A DNA stretch of 64,000 nt from Actinomycetospora cinnamomea (GCF_003096675.1 NZ_QEKW01000002.1:1-64000); one strand, 5' to 3'; shown: positions 16,170 to 23,794, counted from the first letter of the stretch. The notes: generated from the sequence alone by a model not told the origin. A program made the numbers and translations.

Positions 16170-17308
16170 CTGAAGGTCCCGCCGGGCTCGGTGGTGCGCA
16201 GGAGGTCGCGCACCCCCGCGTCGAAGCGCTCGGGGGTGATCAGCCCCGCGGCCAGGGCGGGTTCGCGGACCCCGGCGACCATCGCGGTGAAGGTCCGACG
16301 CACGAGGGCGTCGGCGAGGTCGGGCCGGCCGGCGTGGGCGTGGGCGGTGCGGGGCACAACGTCGACGTCGTCGAACCCGGCCGCGGTGAGCAGCGGGTGG
16401 AGCCGCCGCCCGATGCCCGCGTCGCCCCCGGCGTGGCGCTGGAGCACCTCCTGGCACGCGATGACCGCCCGGGCGTCGGCGCTGTCGGGGTGGAACGCGG
16501 TGGCGCCGTGGTCGCCCTCGACGACCGTGATCGTCCCGCCGGGCCGCAGCACCCGGCGCAGCGCCCGCAGGGCCTCGTCGGGCCGGGGGAGGTGCTCGAG
16601 CAGGAAGAACACCACGACGTCGTCGATTGAGCCGGCGGCCACCGGCGGGGCGTGGACGTCACCGGCGCGCACGTCGACGCGGTCGGCGAGCCCGGCGGCC
16701 GCGACGCGGGCGCGGGCGGCGGCGACCTGGCCCGGCTCGAGGTCGATCGAGGTGAAGCGTGCGCCCGGGCTGCGGGCGGCCAGCACGACGGTCTGGGCGC
16801 CGACGCCGCACCCGGGCTCGAGGACGTGGGCGCCGTCGGCGAACGCCACGCCCTCGTGGAGCAGGTCGGCGAGGGTCGCGGCCTGGTCGCGCAGCCGCGC
16901 CGCCTCGGTGTCGTGGTAGCCGTGGACGTAGGACCCGACCATGGTCATCTCCCGGATCACGGTGGACAGGACGTCGTCGCCGGGCCGGTCGAGGACCTCG
17001 GCGAGGCGGTCGCGGACCACCTGCCGGCGGCGCAGGTCGGCGTCGACGCCCGCCAGGTGGGCGCGCAGCGTGGCGGCCGGATCGGGATCGGCGCCGTCGA
17101 GGAGGGCGGCCACCTGGTCGAGCCGCAGGCCCAGCGCCCGCAGGGTGATCGCGCGGTGCAGGCGCACGACGTCGTCGGCGTCGTAGAGCCGGTGGCCCGC
17201 GGGGGTGCGGGACGGCGAGACGACCCCTCGCTGGTCCCAGTGCCGCAGTACCCGCACGGACAGGCCGGTGGCCTCGGCGAGCTCGCCGACCGTCCGACCG
17301 CGTGTCAT
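16091..17308 (-). CDS. MerR-type regulator fused to a SAM-dependent methyltransferase
   Basis: 405 residues. Residues about 5-75 are a MerR DNA-binding domain (TVGELAEATGLSVRVLRHWD, RTPAGHRLYDADDVVRLHRA) followed by a helical dimerisation stretch to about 130. Residues about 145-395 are a class I methyltransferase: motif I VLEPGCGVGAQT, the acidic SAM-ribose contact in SIDLEPGQ, and a post-I region DVRAGDVHAPP. In this fusion the methyltransferase may act as effector-sensing domain or as an enzyme modifying the inducer. The gene faces the ClpC2-like gene across a perfect palindrome. Its 3' end overlaps the GNAT gene by 79 bases. Confidence 0.85.
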   Translation of the reverse strand: MTRGRTVGELAEATGLSVRVLRHWDQRGVVSPSRTPAGHRLYDADDVVRLHRAITLRALGLRLDQVAALLDGADPDPAATLRAHLAGVDADLRRRQVVRDRLAEVLDRPGDDVLSTVIREMTMVGSYVHGYHDTEAARLRDQAATLADLLHEGVAFADGAHVLEPGCGVGAQTVVLAARSPGARFTSIDLEPGQVAAARARVAAAGLADRVDVRAGDVHAPPVAAGSIDDVVVFFLLEHLPRPDEALRALRRVLRPGGTITVVEGDHGATAFHPDSADARAVIACQEVLQRHAGGDAGIGRRLHPLLTAAGFDDVDVVPRTAHAHAGRPDLADALVRRTFTAMVAGVREPALAAGLITPERFDAGVRDLLRTTEPGGTFSYTFFRATGTRAASTTSVTPTNPSRA

Positions 17309-17353
17309 GGCGGGGACGGTAGGGCCTCACACCGTGGGAGGGGCAAGCGTCTA

Positions 17354-17390
17354 CCTACGGTTGACGATTCGCGAATCGTCAACCTACGGT
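17354..17390 (+). promoter_or_regulatory. Palindromic operator inside a leaderless promoter of the ClpC2-like gene
   Basis: Positions 17360-17383 form a perfect 24-bp palindrome (left half GTTGACGATTCG), bracketed by direct copies of CCTACGG. On the plus strand TTGACG (17361-17366) and TACGGT (17385-17390) are spaced 18 bp, and the ATG at 17397 lies 6 bases after the -10, implying a leaderless mRNA. The palindrome occupies the -35 and spacer, ideal for repression. The symmetric -35 could also serve the divergent MerR-methyltransferase gene. Confidence 0.8.
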
Positions 17391-17396
17391 GGACGC

Positions 17397-18140
17397 ATGT
17401 CGACCCCCGCGCACCCCGTCCGCCTGGACGACCTCATCAACGCGATCACCTCGGTGCACTCCGACGCCCTCGAACAGCTCCAGGACGCCGTGCTCGCCGC
17501 CGAGCACCTCGACGAGATCGCCGACCACCTCATCGGCCACTTCGTCGACCGCGCCCGCCGCTCGGGGGCGTCCTGGACCGAGATCGGCAAGCGCATGGGC
17601 GTCACCAAGCAGGCCGCCCAGAAGCGTTTCGTGCCCAAGGGGGCGAGCAGTGACCTCGACCCCGAGGAGGGCTTCAGCCGCTTCACGCCGCGCGCCCGCA
17701 ACGTCGTCGTCGCCGCGCAGGAGGAGGCGCGGTCGGCGGGCAACGCGGAGATCGGCCCGGCGCACCTGGCCCTCGGGCTCCTGCACGAGCCGGAGTCGCT
17801 CGCGGTCCTCACGATCAAGGCCCTCGACGTGTCGCCGGAGGCGGTCCGCCGCACGCTGGTGGGCACCCTGCCGCCGCGGGCCGAGGGGGTGGGCGACCTC
17901 ATCCCGTTCGACGCCCAGGCCAAGAAGGCCCTCGAGCTGACGTTCCGGCAGGCGCTGCGGCTGGGGCACAACTACGTCGGCACCGAGCACCTCCTCCTGG
18001 CGCTGCTCGAGCAGGAGGACGGCCAGGGCACGTTGACCGGGCTCGGCCTGGCCCGCGACGCCGTCGAGGGGCACGTCGTGCGGACGCTGTCGATGCTCAC
18101 CGGTGCGCCCGAGGACCCCGAGGGATCTCAGACCCCGTAG
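17397..18140 (+). CDS. clpC2: ClpC2-like protein: HTH plus double Clp N-terminal domain, no ATPase
   Basis: 247 residues. The N-terminal part (about 1-85) contains a helix-turn-helix-like segment SWTEIGKRMGVTKQAAQKRF. Residues about 95-235 are two Clp repeat-N motifs (FTPRARNVVVAAQEEARSAG, IGPAHLALGLLHE; AKKALELTFRQALRLGHNYV, GTEHLLLALL). There are no AAA domains. Size and layout match mycobacterial ClpC2, reported to bind its own promoter and to sequester ClpC1-targeting antibiotics such as cyclomarin. The perfect palindrome between its -35 and -10 fits autoregulation. Its end overlaps the convergent PPOX gene by 13 bases. Identity by memory of the family. Confidence 0.82.
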   Translation: MSTPAHPVRLDDLINAITSVHSDALEQLQDAVLAAEHLDEIADHLIGHFVDRARRSGASWTEIGKRMGVTKQAAQKRFVPKGASSDLDPEEGFSRFTPRARNVVVAAQEEARSAGNAEIGPAHLALGLLHEPESLAVLTIKALDVSPEAVRRTLVGTLPPRAEGVGDLIPFDAQAKKALELTFRQALRLGHNYVGTEHLLLALLEQEDGQGTLTGLGLARDAVEGHVVRTLSMLTGAPEDPEGSQTP

Positions 18141-18556
18141 ACCCGCCCCGGCGTCACGAGCACCGCCGCGCGCCGCTCGCGGGCCATCACGGCGTCGTAC
18201 TCCGCCCAGTCGTCGTGGGTCCCGCCCGCCGCGGTGAACACCGCGCGCAGCAGGGCCGGTACCTGGTCGACCCCGGCCAGCGGGTCGTCCGGGCCGGCGA
18301 GCTCGGCCGAGCCCTCGACGGTGACCCACCGCCAGCCCGACCGCACGGTCACCGCCGTCCAGGGCCGCTGCCGGAGATTGCCGAGCTTGACCGGCCCGCC
18401 GGCGACGAACGCGACCACGGGCACGCCGGTCACGGGGTGGTCCATCACCCCGGCGTTGACCACCGTCGACTGGATCGACCCGTCGGCCCGGGCCGTCGCG
18501 ACGACCACCAGTCCCTGCTCGACGCCGGCCTGCCGGCGGAAGTCCTCGAGGTCCAC
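18128..18556 (-). CDS. PPOX-class flavin/F420-dependent enzyme
   Basis: 142 residues, the size of split-barrel pyridoxamine-5'-phosphate-oxidase-like proteins. Recognisable parts are the N-terminal EDFRRQAGVEQGLVVVATAR, STVVNAGVMDHP, KLGNLRQRPWTAVTVRSGWRWVTVEG and a C-terminal VLVTPGRVYGV. Family members bind F420 or FMN and reduce varied substrates. GTG at 18556 is preceded by GGAGGGCAAA; this ribosome site lies in the conserved flank of the adjacent class A palindrome (18573-18612). The 3' end overlaps the ClpC2-like gene by 13 bases. Confidence 0.82.
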   Translation of the reverse strand: MDLEDFRRQAGVEQGLVVVATARADGSIQSTVVNAGVMDHPVTGVPVVAFVAGGPVKLGNLRQRPWTAVTVRSGWRWVTVEGSAELAGPDDPLAGVDQVPALLRAVFTAAGGTHDDWAEYDAVMARERRAAVLVTPGRVYGV

Positions 18557-18572
18557 TTTGCCCTCCGGGCTC

Positions 18573-18612
18573 GTGCGTGCTTTCCCGTCCTATAGCACGG
18601 ACAGGCACTCAC
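18573..18612. repeat. 40-bp dispersed palindrome, class A copy 3
   Basis: GTGCGTGCTTTCCCGTCCTA and TAGCACGGACAGGCACTCAC pair imperfectly. The cbiO stop (complement of 18609-18611) is inside CTCAC, and the other side carries the flank CTTTGCCCTCCGGGCTC, whose complement supplies the Shine-Dalgarno of the PPOX gene. Stop codon, hairpin and next ribosome site are thus packed within about 60 bp. Confidence 0.8.
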
Positions 18613-19343
18613 AAGGCGAAGCCAAAGGGCAGCTCGAGCCGGTGGGCCGCGAGGAGGTCGGGGTCGGCGAGGATGTCCCAGGTCGGGGCGTCGGCGACGA
18701 CCACGCCGCCGTCGATGACCACCGAGCGCGGGCAGAGCTGCAGCGCGTAGGGCAGGTCGTGGGTGACCATGAGCATCGTCCGGTCGAGCCCGAGCAGCAC
18801 CTCGGCGAGCTCGCGGCGGGCGACCGGGTCGAGGTGGGTCGACGGCTCGTCGAGCACGAGGATCTCCGGGTCGCACGCCAGTACGGTCGCGAGCGCGACG
18901 CGGCGCCGCTGGCCGCCGGAGAGGTGCATGGGGGAGCGGTCGGCGAGGTCGGCCATCCCGACCGCGTCGAGCGCGTCGGACACCCGCTGCGAGAGCTCCG
19001 GCTCGGTGACCCCGAAGTTCGCCGGCCCGAACGCCACGTCGTCGCCGACGGTCGGCATGAACAGCTGGTCGTCGGGGTCCTGGAAGACGATGCCGACGCG
19101 GCGGCGGATCTCCTGCACGTGCTCGCGGGTGACCTCCAGCCCGCCCACGCGCACCTCGCCGGCGCCCGCGCGGTGCACCCCGTTGAGGTGCAGCACGAGC
19201 GTCGTCTTGCCCGCCCCGTTCGGACCCAGCAGCGCCACGCGCTCGCCGCGCTCGATGCGCAGGTCCACGCCGAACAGCGCCTGGTGACCGTCGGGGTAGG
19301 CGAACGCGAGGCCCGAGACCTCGAGGGAGGGCGGACTGCTCAC
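18609..19343 (-). CDS. cbiO: Cobalt ECF transporter ATPase CbiO
   Basis: 244 residues. Walker A GPNGAGKTT, Q-loop region FQDPDDQLF (typical of CbiO/EcfA), signature LSGGQRRR, Walker B ILVLDEPSTHLD and H-loop THD. It energises Co2+ uptake with CbiM, CbiN and CbiQ encoded immediately upstream; its GTG overlaps the cbiQ stop by four bases. This is the last gene of the cbiMNQO operon; its TGA lies in a 40-bp palindrome that probably terminates the operon. Confidence 0.93.
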   Translation of the reverse strand: MSSPPSLEVSGLAFAYPDGHQALFGVDLRIERGERVALLGPNGAGKTTLVLHLNGVHRAGAGEVRVGGLEVTREHVQEIRRRVGIVFQDPDDQLFMPTVGDDVAFGPANFGVTEPELSQRVSDALDAVGMADLADRSPMHLSGGQRRRVALATVLACDPEILVLDEPSTHLDPVARRELAEVLLGLDRTMLMVTHDLPYALQLCPRSVVIDGGVVVADAPTWDILADPDLLAAHRLELPFGFAL

Positions 19344-20104
19344 CGCACCCAGTATCCCGACGCCGCGCACACCACCGCCGCGGCCGCGGGCAGCAGGGCC
19401 ACCGACCACGTCGCGGTGGATGCCGGCGCGGTGGTGAACGCGGGCATGGTGCCGGTGTAGCCGCGGGAGAGCATCGCGAGGTGCACGCGCTCGCCGCGCT
19501 CGTAGGAGCGCAGGAACAGCGCGCCCACCGAGCGCACCGTCGCCCCGAGCTGCCAGACGAAGCGCGGGTCGTGGCCCCGCGAGACCCGCGCGAGGCGCAT
19601 CCGGCGGGCCTCCGCGACGATCACCTCGAGATAGCGCAGCATCAGGGTCGCGATCACGCAGACCATCGCCGGCACCCGTAGCCGCGAGAGCCCGGAGACG
19701 AGGTCGCGCAGCGGGGTGGTCGCCGCGAGCGTCACGGACACGAGCACGCCGAGCGTGCCCTTGACCAGGATGTTCCAGCCGGCGAGCAGCCCGTCGACCG
19801 ACAGCGACATCCCCCACCACTCCACGCGCGGGCCGGCGGCGAAGAACGGCAGCAGGACCGCCAGGACGACGAAGGGCGCCTCGATGAGCGCCCGCGTCGC
19901 GAGCCAGCCGGGCGGGATGCGCGCGACGACCCACACGCCGGCGAGCAGCAGCAGGTGGCACCCGAACACCGCGAACGCCTCGCGCGGCGTGGCCACCACC
20001 GCGAGCACGAACACGAAGGCCACGACGATCTTGACGTGGGCGGGGAGCCGGTGGACGGCGGAGTCCCCGGCCCGGTAGAGGGGGTGTGCGTGACCCGCGG
20101 CCAC
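19340..20104 (-). CDS. cbiQ: Cobalt ECF transporter transmembrane protein CbiQ
   Basis: 254 residues with several hydrophobic segments (VKIVVAFVFVLAVVAT, LLLLAGVWVVA, APFVVLAVLLPFFA). The two ATPase-coupling ARG-type motifs appear as EARRMRLARVSRG and near SYERGERVHLAMLSRGY. GTG at 20104 lies 2 bases after the cbiN TAG, so translation is coupled. The T component links CbiO to the CbiM/N substrate module. Confidence 0.92.
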   Translation of the reverse strand: MAAGHAHPLYRAGDSAVHRLPAHVKIVVAFVFVLAVVATPREAFAVFGCHLLLLAGVWVVARIPPGWLATRALIEAPFVVLAVLLPFFAAGPRVEWWGMSLSVDGLLAGWNILVKGTLGVLVSVTLAATTPLRDLVSGLSRLRVPAMVCVIATLMLRYLEVIVAEARRMRLARVSRGHDPRFVWQLGATVRSVGALFLRSYERGERVHLAMLSRGYTGTMPAFTTAPASTATWSVALLPAAAAVVCAASGYWVR

Positions 20105-20106
20105 GG

Positions 20107-20460
20107 CTACTCGACCTGGGTGGGCGCCTCGTCGCGCGAGCGCCGGCGCAGCACCCGGAACAGGCCCCCGGCCACGAGCAGGGTGAGGAGCACGCCGATG
20201 ACGCCCGCGACGCCTGTGGTGCCCTCGGATCCTCCGACCGCGTAGTCCGCGAGCGGGCTGCCGCCCGTGGCGTGCTCGCCGGCGTTCCGGGCGATGCACT
20301 GCCCGCCGACGGGCTCGCCGGACTCGTCGAGCTCGCACCCGGTCTGCGTGACGGCGTCGAGGCCGTCGGGACTGCCGCTCGCGGCGTACGAGACCACCCC
20401 GGCCAGCAGCAGGGCGACGACGAGGAAGCCGGCGTAGAAGGCCAGTGGGAGCTTCTTCAC
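20107..20460 (-). CDS. cbiN: Cobalt transporter subunit CbiN
   Basis: 117 residues: an N-terminal transmembrane helix (LAFYAGFLVVALLLAGVVSY), an extracytoplasmic loop with SGSPDGLDAV typical of CbiN/PDGLE proteins, and a second helix (GVIGVLLTLLVAGGLF) with a basic cytosolic tail. The PDGLE-like signature supports assignment. The loop contains two Cys (TGCELDESGEP, GQCIARN), an extra feature. GTG at 20460 overlaps the cbiM stop by four bases. Confidence 0.88.
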   Translation of the reverse strand: MKKLPLAFYAGFLVVALLLAGVVSYAASGSPDGLDAVTQTGCELDESGEPVGGQCIARNAGEHATGGSPLADYAVGGSEGTTGVAGVIGVLLTLLVAGGLFRVLRRRSRDEAPTQVE

Positions 20461-21170
20461 GACGACCGCACCCCCGGGGTCTTGATCTGCAGCGACGGCG
20501 CGGCGGTGCGCGTGAGGTAGACGAGGTCCGGGCGCACGGCGGCGACGGCGCCGACGGTGAGCGCGGTGATGAGGCCCTCGCCGATGCCGATGAGCGCGTG
20601 GAACCCGGTCATCAGCCCGAACACCGTGCCGAGGGCCAGGCCCTCGCCGCCGATCGCGTACTGCACGACGAACCCGAGCGACGCGACGACGGTGTTCACC
20701 CAGGCCGCGACGAAGGCCGTCACGACGAGGCCCCCGCGGCTGCGGGTGGCGATCCGGCGCATGGCCACGGCCACGCCGTAGCCGACGAAGGTGCCGAGCA
20801 GCGCCATGTTCGTGATGTTCGTGCCGAGCGCGGAGAGCCCGCCGTCGGCGAAGAGCAGCGCCTGGAGCAGCAGCACGATCGACACGCACAGCGCCCCGAC
20901 GTAGGGCCCGACGAGGATCGCGCAGAGGGCGCCGCCGAGCAGGTGCCCGCTGACGCCGGGCAGCACCGGGAAGTTCAGCATCTGCACGGCGAAGACGAAC
21001 GCGGCGACGAGGCCGGCCATCGGCGCGGTGCGGTCGTCGAGGTCGCGGCGGGCGCGGGCGACGCAGACGGCCAGGCCGAGCACGGCGACCAGCCCGAAGA
21101 GCAGCGACGTCGGCGCGTTGACGATGCCGTCGCTCATGTGCATGGCGACGAGGCCGGTGTGCGTTTCCAC
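20457..21170 (-). CDS. cbiM: Cobalt ECF transporter substrate-specific protein CbiM
   Basis: 237 residues from GTG 21170, or 228 if started at the ATG at 21143. The Met-His-Met-Ser-Asp-Gly segment at residues 10-15 is the metal-binding N-terminus of CbiM, which must be exposed, so either the later ATG is used or the first nine residues are removed. Hydrophobic segments cover the rest, with LPGVSGHLLGGALCAILVGP and GTNITNMALLGTF typical of CbiM. First gene of cbiMNQO. Only about 80 bases separate it from the upstream tetR stop; no cobalamin riboswitch fits there. Confidence 0.92.
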   Translation of the reverse strand: METHTGLVAMHMSDGIVNAPTSLLFGLVAVLGLAVCVARARRDLDDRTAPMAGLVAAFVFAVQMLNFPVLPGVSGHLLGGALCAILVGPYVGALCVSIVLLLQALLFADGGLSALGTNITNMALLGTFVGYGVAVAMRRIATRSRGGLVVTAFVAAWVNTVVASLGFVVQYAIGGEGLALGTVFGLMTGFHALIGIGEGLITALTVGAVAAVRPDLVYLTRTAAPSLQIKTPGVRSS

Positions 21171-21225
21171 GAGTCACCCCCGCGTGCGGAGCACCTGCCA
21201 CCCGGGCGGGTGACTCGGGTCAGTG

Positions 21226-21263
21226 TGTCGCAGGAACCTCGTTGTCGCACTACTCCTGCGACA
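21226..21263 (-). terminator. Alternative hairpins between tetR and cbiM
   Basis: TGTCGCAGG at 21226-21234 can pair with CCTGCGACA at 21255-21263, and a second TGTCGCA at 21243-21249 can pair with TGCGACA at 21257-21263. The two pairings share the same strand and exclude each other. The tetR stop (complement of 21250-21252) is in the loop. On the minus strand this may be the tetR terminator or an attenuator-like switch before cbiM. Confidence 0.55.
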
Positions 21264-21933
21264 GCGGAGAACTGGCCGAAGGGAGGGTGCGCGAGCGGTG
21301 CGCTCCCGTTCTCGTGGCGGCCGGCGCGTCGAGCAGGGCGGCCGCCGCCCGCCCGACGGCCGACGCGTCGGTGCCGAAGGCCGCGCGCCGCAGGATCAGG
21401 CCGGGGAGCAGTGACACCACGAGGGCCGCGCCGTCGGCGACGTCGAGGCCGGCGGAGACCCGGCCCGCCGCCTGGCCGCGGGCCAGGGCCCCGGCGATCC
21501 CGGCGTCGAACCGCCGCAGCCCCTGGCCGGCCTCGCGGCGCAGGCCCTCGTCGCGCAGGACCGCGCCCCAGGCGTCGACGGCCACCCGGGCCTGGACGTC
21601 GAGGTCGATCTCCCGGCCGTCCGCGGTGAACGTCGCGGCCGAGAGCGCGGTGGTGATGACCTCGACGACGTCGGCGACGGAGGGGGCGTCCAGGCGCTCG
21701 AGCGTGGCGACGAGCCCGGAGGCGAGGTTCACGAAGGTCTCGTGCGCGATCTCGCGGACGATCTCCTCCTTGCTCGCGAAGTACCGGTAGAAGGCGCCCG
21801 CCGAGATGCCCGCCTCGGCGACGAGGTCGGGCATCGAGGTCTGGTGGAAGCCGTCGCGGGCGAAGCAGCGCCGCGCGGCGTCGAGGATCACCGCCCGGTT
21901 GGCCGCCCGTCGCTCGTCGCTGATCCGGGGCAC
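21250..21933 (-). CDS. TetR-family transcriptional regulator
   Basis: 227 residues. HTH domain about 8-55: RAVILDAARRCFARDGFHQT, then EAGISAGAFYRYFASKEEIV. The C-terminal ligand domain is of the TetR_C_13/BetI-like length. GTG at 21933 begins VPRISDERR, the usual N-terminus. It is divergent from the flavin monooxygenase at 22030, and two GCGAA-N6-TTCGC inverted repeats flank the promoter between them, so it likely represses that gene. Its last codons are part of a hairpin before the cobalt operon. Confidence 0.9.
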   Translation of the reverse strand: MPRISDERRAANRAVILDAARRCFARDGFHQTSMPDLVAEAGISAGAFYRYFASKEEIVREIAHETFVNLASGLVATLERLDAPSVADVVEVITTALSAATFTADGREIDLDVQARVAVDAWGAVLRDEGLRREAGQGLRRFDAGIAGALARGQAAGRVSAGLDVADGAALVVSLLPGLILRRAAFGTDASAVGRAAAALLDAPAATRTGAHRSRTLPSASSPLSQE

Positions 21934-21946
21934 GGACCCACCGTAC

Positions 21947-22013
21947 GCGAATGTGCGTTCGCCTTGACGGGATCGCGGGGCGGGAGGATGCTCCATGGCG
22001 AAAGAACGTTCGC
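21947..22013 (+). promoter_or_regulatory. Promoter of the flavin monooxygenase with two TetR operator copies
   Basis: GCGAATGTGCGTTCGC (21947-21962) and GCGAAAGAACGTTCGC (21998-22013) share GCGAA-N6-TTCGC. Between them TTGACG (21964-21969) and GATGCT (21987-21992), spaced 17 bp, make a plausible promoter reading toward 22030. The layout fits repression by the divergent TetR protein. Confidence 0.7.
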
Positions 22014-22029
22014 GGAAGAGGTGGTCGCG

Positions 22030-23355
22030 ATGGACAGGCAGCGGACGACGTGCGCGATCGTCGGCGGCGGCCCGGCCGGCATCGTCCTGGGGCTCGTGCT
22101 CGCCCGCGCCGGGGCCGAGGTCACCGTGCTCGAGAAGCACGGCGACTTCCTCCGCGACTTCCGGGGCGACACCGTCCACGTCTCGACGATGACGCTGATC
22201 GACGAGCTGGGCCTGTGGGACCGCTTCGCTGATCTGCCGTGGAAGCCGATCGAGACGGCGCGGGTGGTCCTGGACGCCGGCGCCGCGACCGTGGCCGACA
22301 TGCGGCGACTGCGGGAGCCGCACCCGTTCGTCGCGATGGTGCCGCAGTGGCACCTGCTCGACATGCTCGTCGCTGCGGGCGAGGAGGAGCCCACGTTCAC
22401 GCTCGTCCGGCACGCCGAGGTCACCGACCTGCTGCGGCGTGACGGGCGGGTCACCGGGGTGCGGTGGCGCGACCGGGCCGGCGGCGAGGGCGGCGACGAA
22501 CACGAGCTCGCCGCCGACCTCGTCGTCGCCTGCGACGGGCGCGACTCGCGGGTGCGGGCCCGCAGTGGCCTGCCGCTGCGCGACTTCGACGTGCCGATGG
22601 ACGTGTGGTGGTTCCGGCTGCCGCGCGGCGAGGGGGAGGACCCGGCCGGCGGGCTGGGCCGCCTGAGCACCGGCCGGATGGTCGTGATGCTCGATCGCGG
22701 CGACCACTACCAGGTCGCCTACCTCATCCCGCGCGGCGCCGACGCGGAGTACCGGCAGCGCCCGATCCGCTTCCTGCGCGACGACCTGCTCGCCCTGCAC
22801 CCGTGGCTCGGCGAGCGGGTCGAGGGCCTCGCGTCGTGGGACGACGTCAAGCTGCTGCGGGTCACCCTCGACCGGCTGCGCCGCTGGTACGCCCCGGGCC
22901 TGCTGTGCATCGGCGACGCCGCGCACGCCATGTCGCCGGTCGGCGGCGTGGGGATCAACCTGGCCGTGCAGGACGCCGTGGCCGCCGCGCGCGTGCTCGG
23001 TCCGGTCCTCGCCGCGGCGCCGCCCGACCCGGCGCAGGTCGACCGGGCGGCTGCGCGCGTGCAGCGGCGACGGTGGCTGCCGACCCTCCTGACCCAGACC
23101 GCCCAGCGCCTGGGACACCGCGCGGTCATCGGTGCTGTGCTCGGCCGTCGGGAGACGCTCGGCCGCGAGCGGCTGCCGGTGCCGCTGCGGCTGCTCCAGC
23201 GGGTGCCGGCGTTGCAGCGGGTGCCGGCCTACCTCGTCGGCGTCGGCGTGCTGCCCGAGCACGCGCCGGCGTGGGCGCGGCGGGATCAGGACGCGAGCGC
23301 GAAGAACTCCAGCGCGTTGCCGTCCGGGTCGGTGAAGGAGAGCGCCCAGCCGTAG
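22030..23355 (+). CDS. FAD-dependent monooxygenase (aromatic hydroxylase family)
   Basis: 441 residues. The Rossmann FAD motif CAIVGGGPAGIVLGLVLARAG is at the N-terminus, the DG motif VVACDGRDSRVRARSG in the middle and the GD motif CIGDAAHAMSPVGGVGINLA near residue 300. These three define group A flavoprotein monooxygenases using NAD(P)H and O2. ATG at 22030 follows GAAGAGG. The last about 23 codons, after the natural-looking end APAWARRDQ, run across the convergent VOC gene, giving a 70-base overlap. Likely controlled by the divergent TetR gene. Substrate unknown. Confidence 0.87.
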   Translation: MDRQRTTCAIVGGGPAGIVLGLVLARAGAEVTVLEKHGDFLRDFRGDTVHVSTMTLIDELGLWDRFADLPWKPIETARVVLDAGAATVADMRRLREPHPFVAMVPQWHLLDMLVAAGEEEPTFTLVRHAEVTDLLRRDGRVTGVRWRDRAGGEGGDEHELAADLVVACDGRDSRVRARSGLPLRDFDVPMDVWWFRLPRGEGEDPAGGLGRLSTGRMVVMLDRGDHYQVAYLIPRGADAEYRQRPIRFLRDDLLALHPWLGERVEGLASWDDVKLLRVTLDRLRRWYAPGLLCIGDAAHAMSPVGGVGINLAVQDAVAAARVLGPVLAAAPPDPAQVDRAAARVQRRRWLPTLLTQTAQRLGHRAVIGAVLGRRETLGRERLPVPLRLLQRVPALQRVPAYLVGVGVLPEHAPAWARRDQDASAKNSSALPSGSVKESAQP

Positions 23356-23681
23356 TCGGCCTCGACGACACCGCCGTGCGGGACGCCGATGAGGTCGAGG
23401 TGGGTCTGCCACGCGGCCACCTCGGCGCGGTCGGTGCAGGCGAACCCGACGTGGTCGAGTCCCGGGGCCACGACGTCGAAGCGGTCGCCGGGGCGCGCGG
23501 CCTCGTGGGCGGTCAGCCCGAACAGCTGGCCGCCCGCGAGGGCGAACACCTTCCGTTCGAACGGCCCGTCGGACAGCGTCATCGCCGGCTCGACACCGAA
23601 CAGCCGCTCGTACCAGGCCTGGCTGGCCGCGAGGTCGGTCACCGACAACGCGACGTGGGAGATCGAGGGGAGCTCGGGCAC
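23286..23681 (-). CDS. VOC/glyoxalase-family protein
   Basis: 131 residues with the paired beta-alpha-beta-beta-beta modules of the vicinal oxygen chelate family: ISHVALSVTDLAASQAWYER at the start, LDHVGFACTD in the middle and LSFTDPDGNALEFF at the end. The His in each half and the C-terminal Glu are candidate metal ligands. GTG at 23681 is preceded by GGAGG at 5 bases and gives the typical start; the frame extends to 23741 without such a signal. Overlaps the end of the monooxygenase gene by 70 bases. Confidence 0.85.
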   Translation of the reverse strand: MPELPSISHVALSVTDLAASQAWYERLFGVEPAMTLSDGPFERKVFALAGGQLFGLTAHEAARPGDRFDVVAPGLDHVGFACTDRAEVAAWQTHLDLIGVPHGGVVEADYGWALSFTDPDGNALEFFALAS

Positions 23682-23794
23682 GGGGTCCTCCGGGGCGTCG
23701 TCCGTTGTCGCAACGAACGCCCTATCGGCGTGCTGCGTCAACTGCTGCGTCTACGCGCACGAGATACCCGTTCGCGGCGTCGGACGGGGCCGGT

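Noticed and set aside
21171-21249. Cobalamin riboswitch before cbiM
   Set aside because: Only 79 bases are available, and I see no B12-box-like conserved core there.
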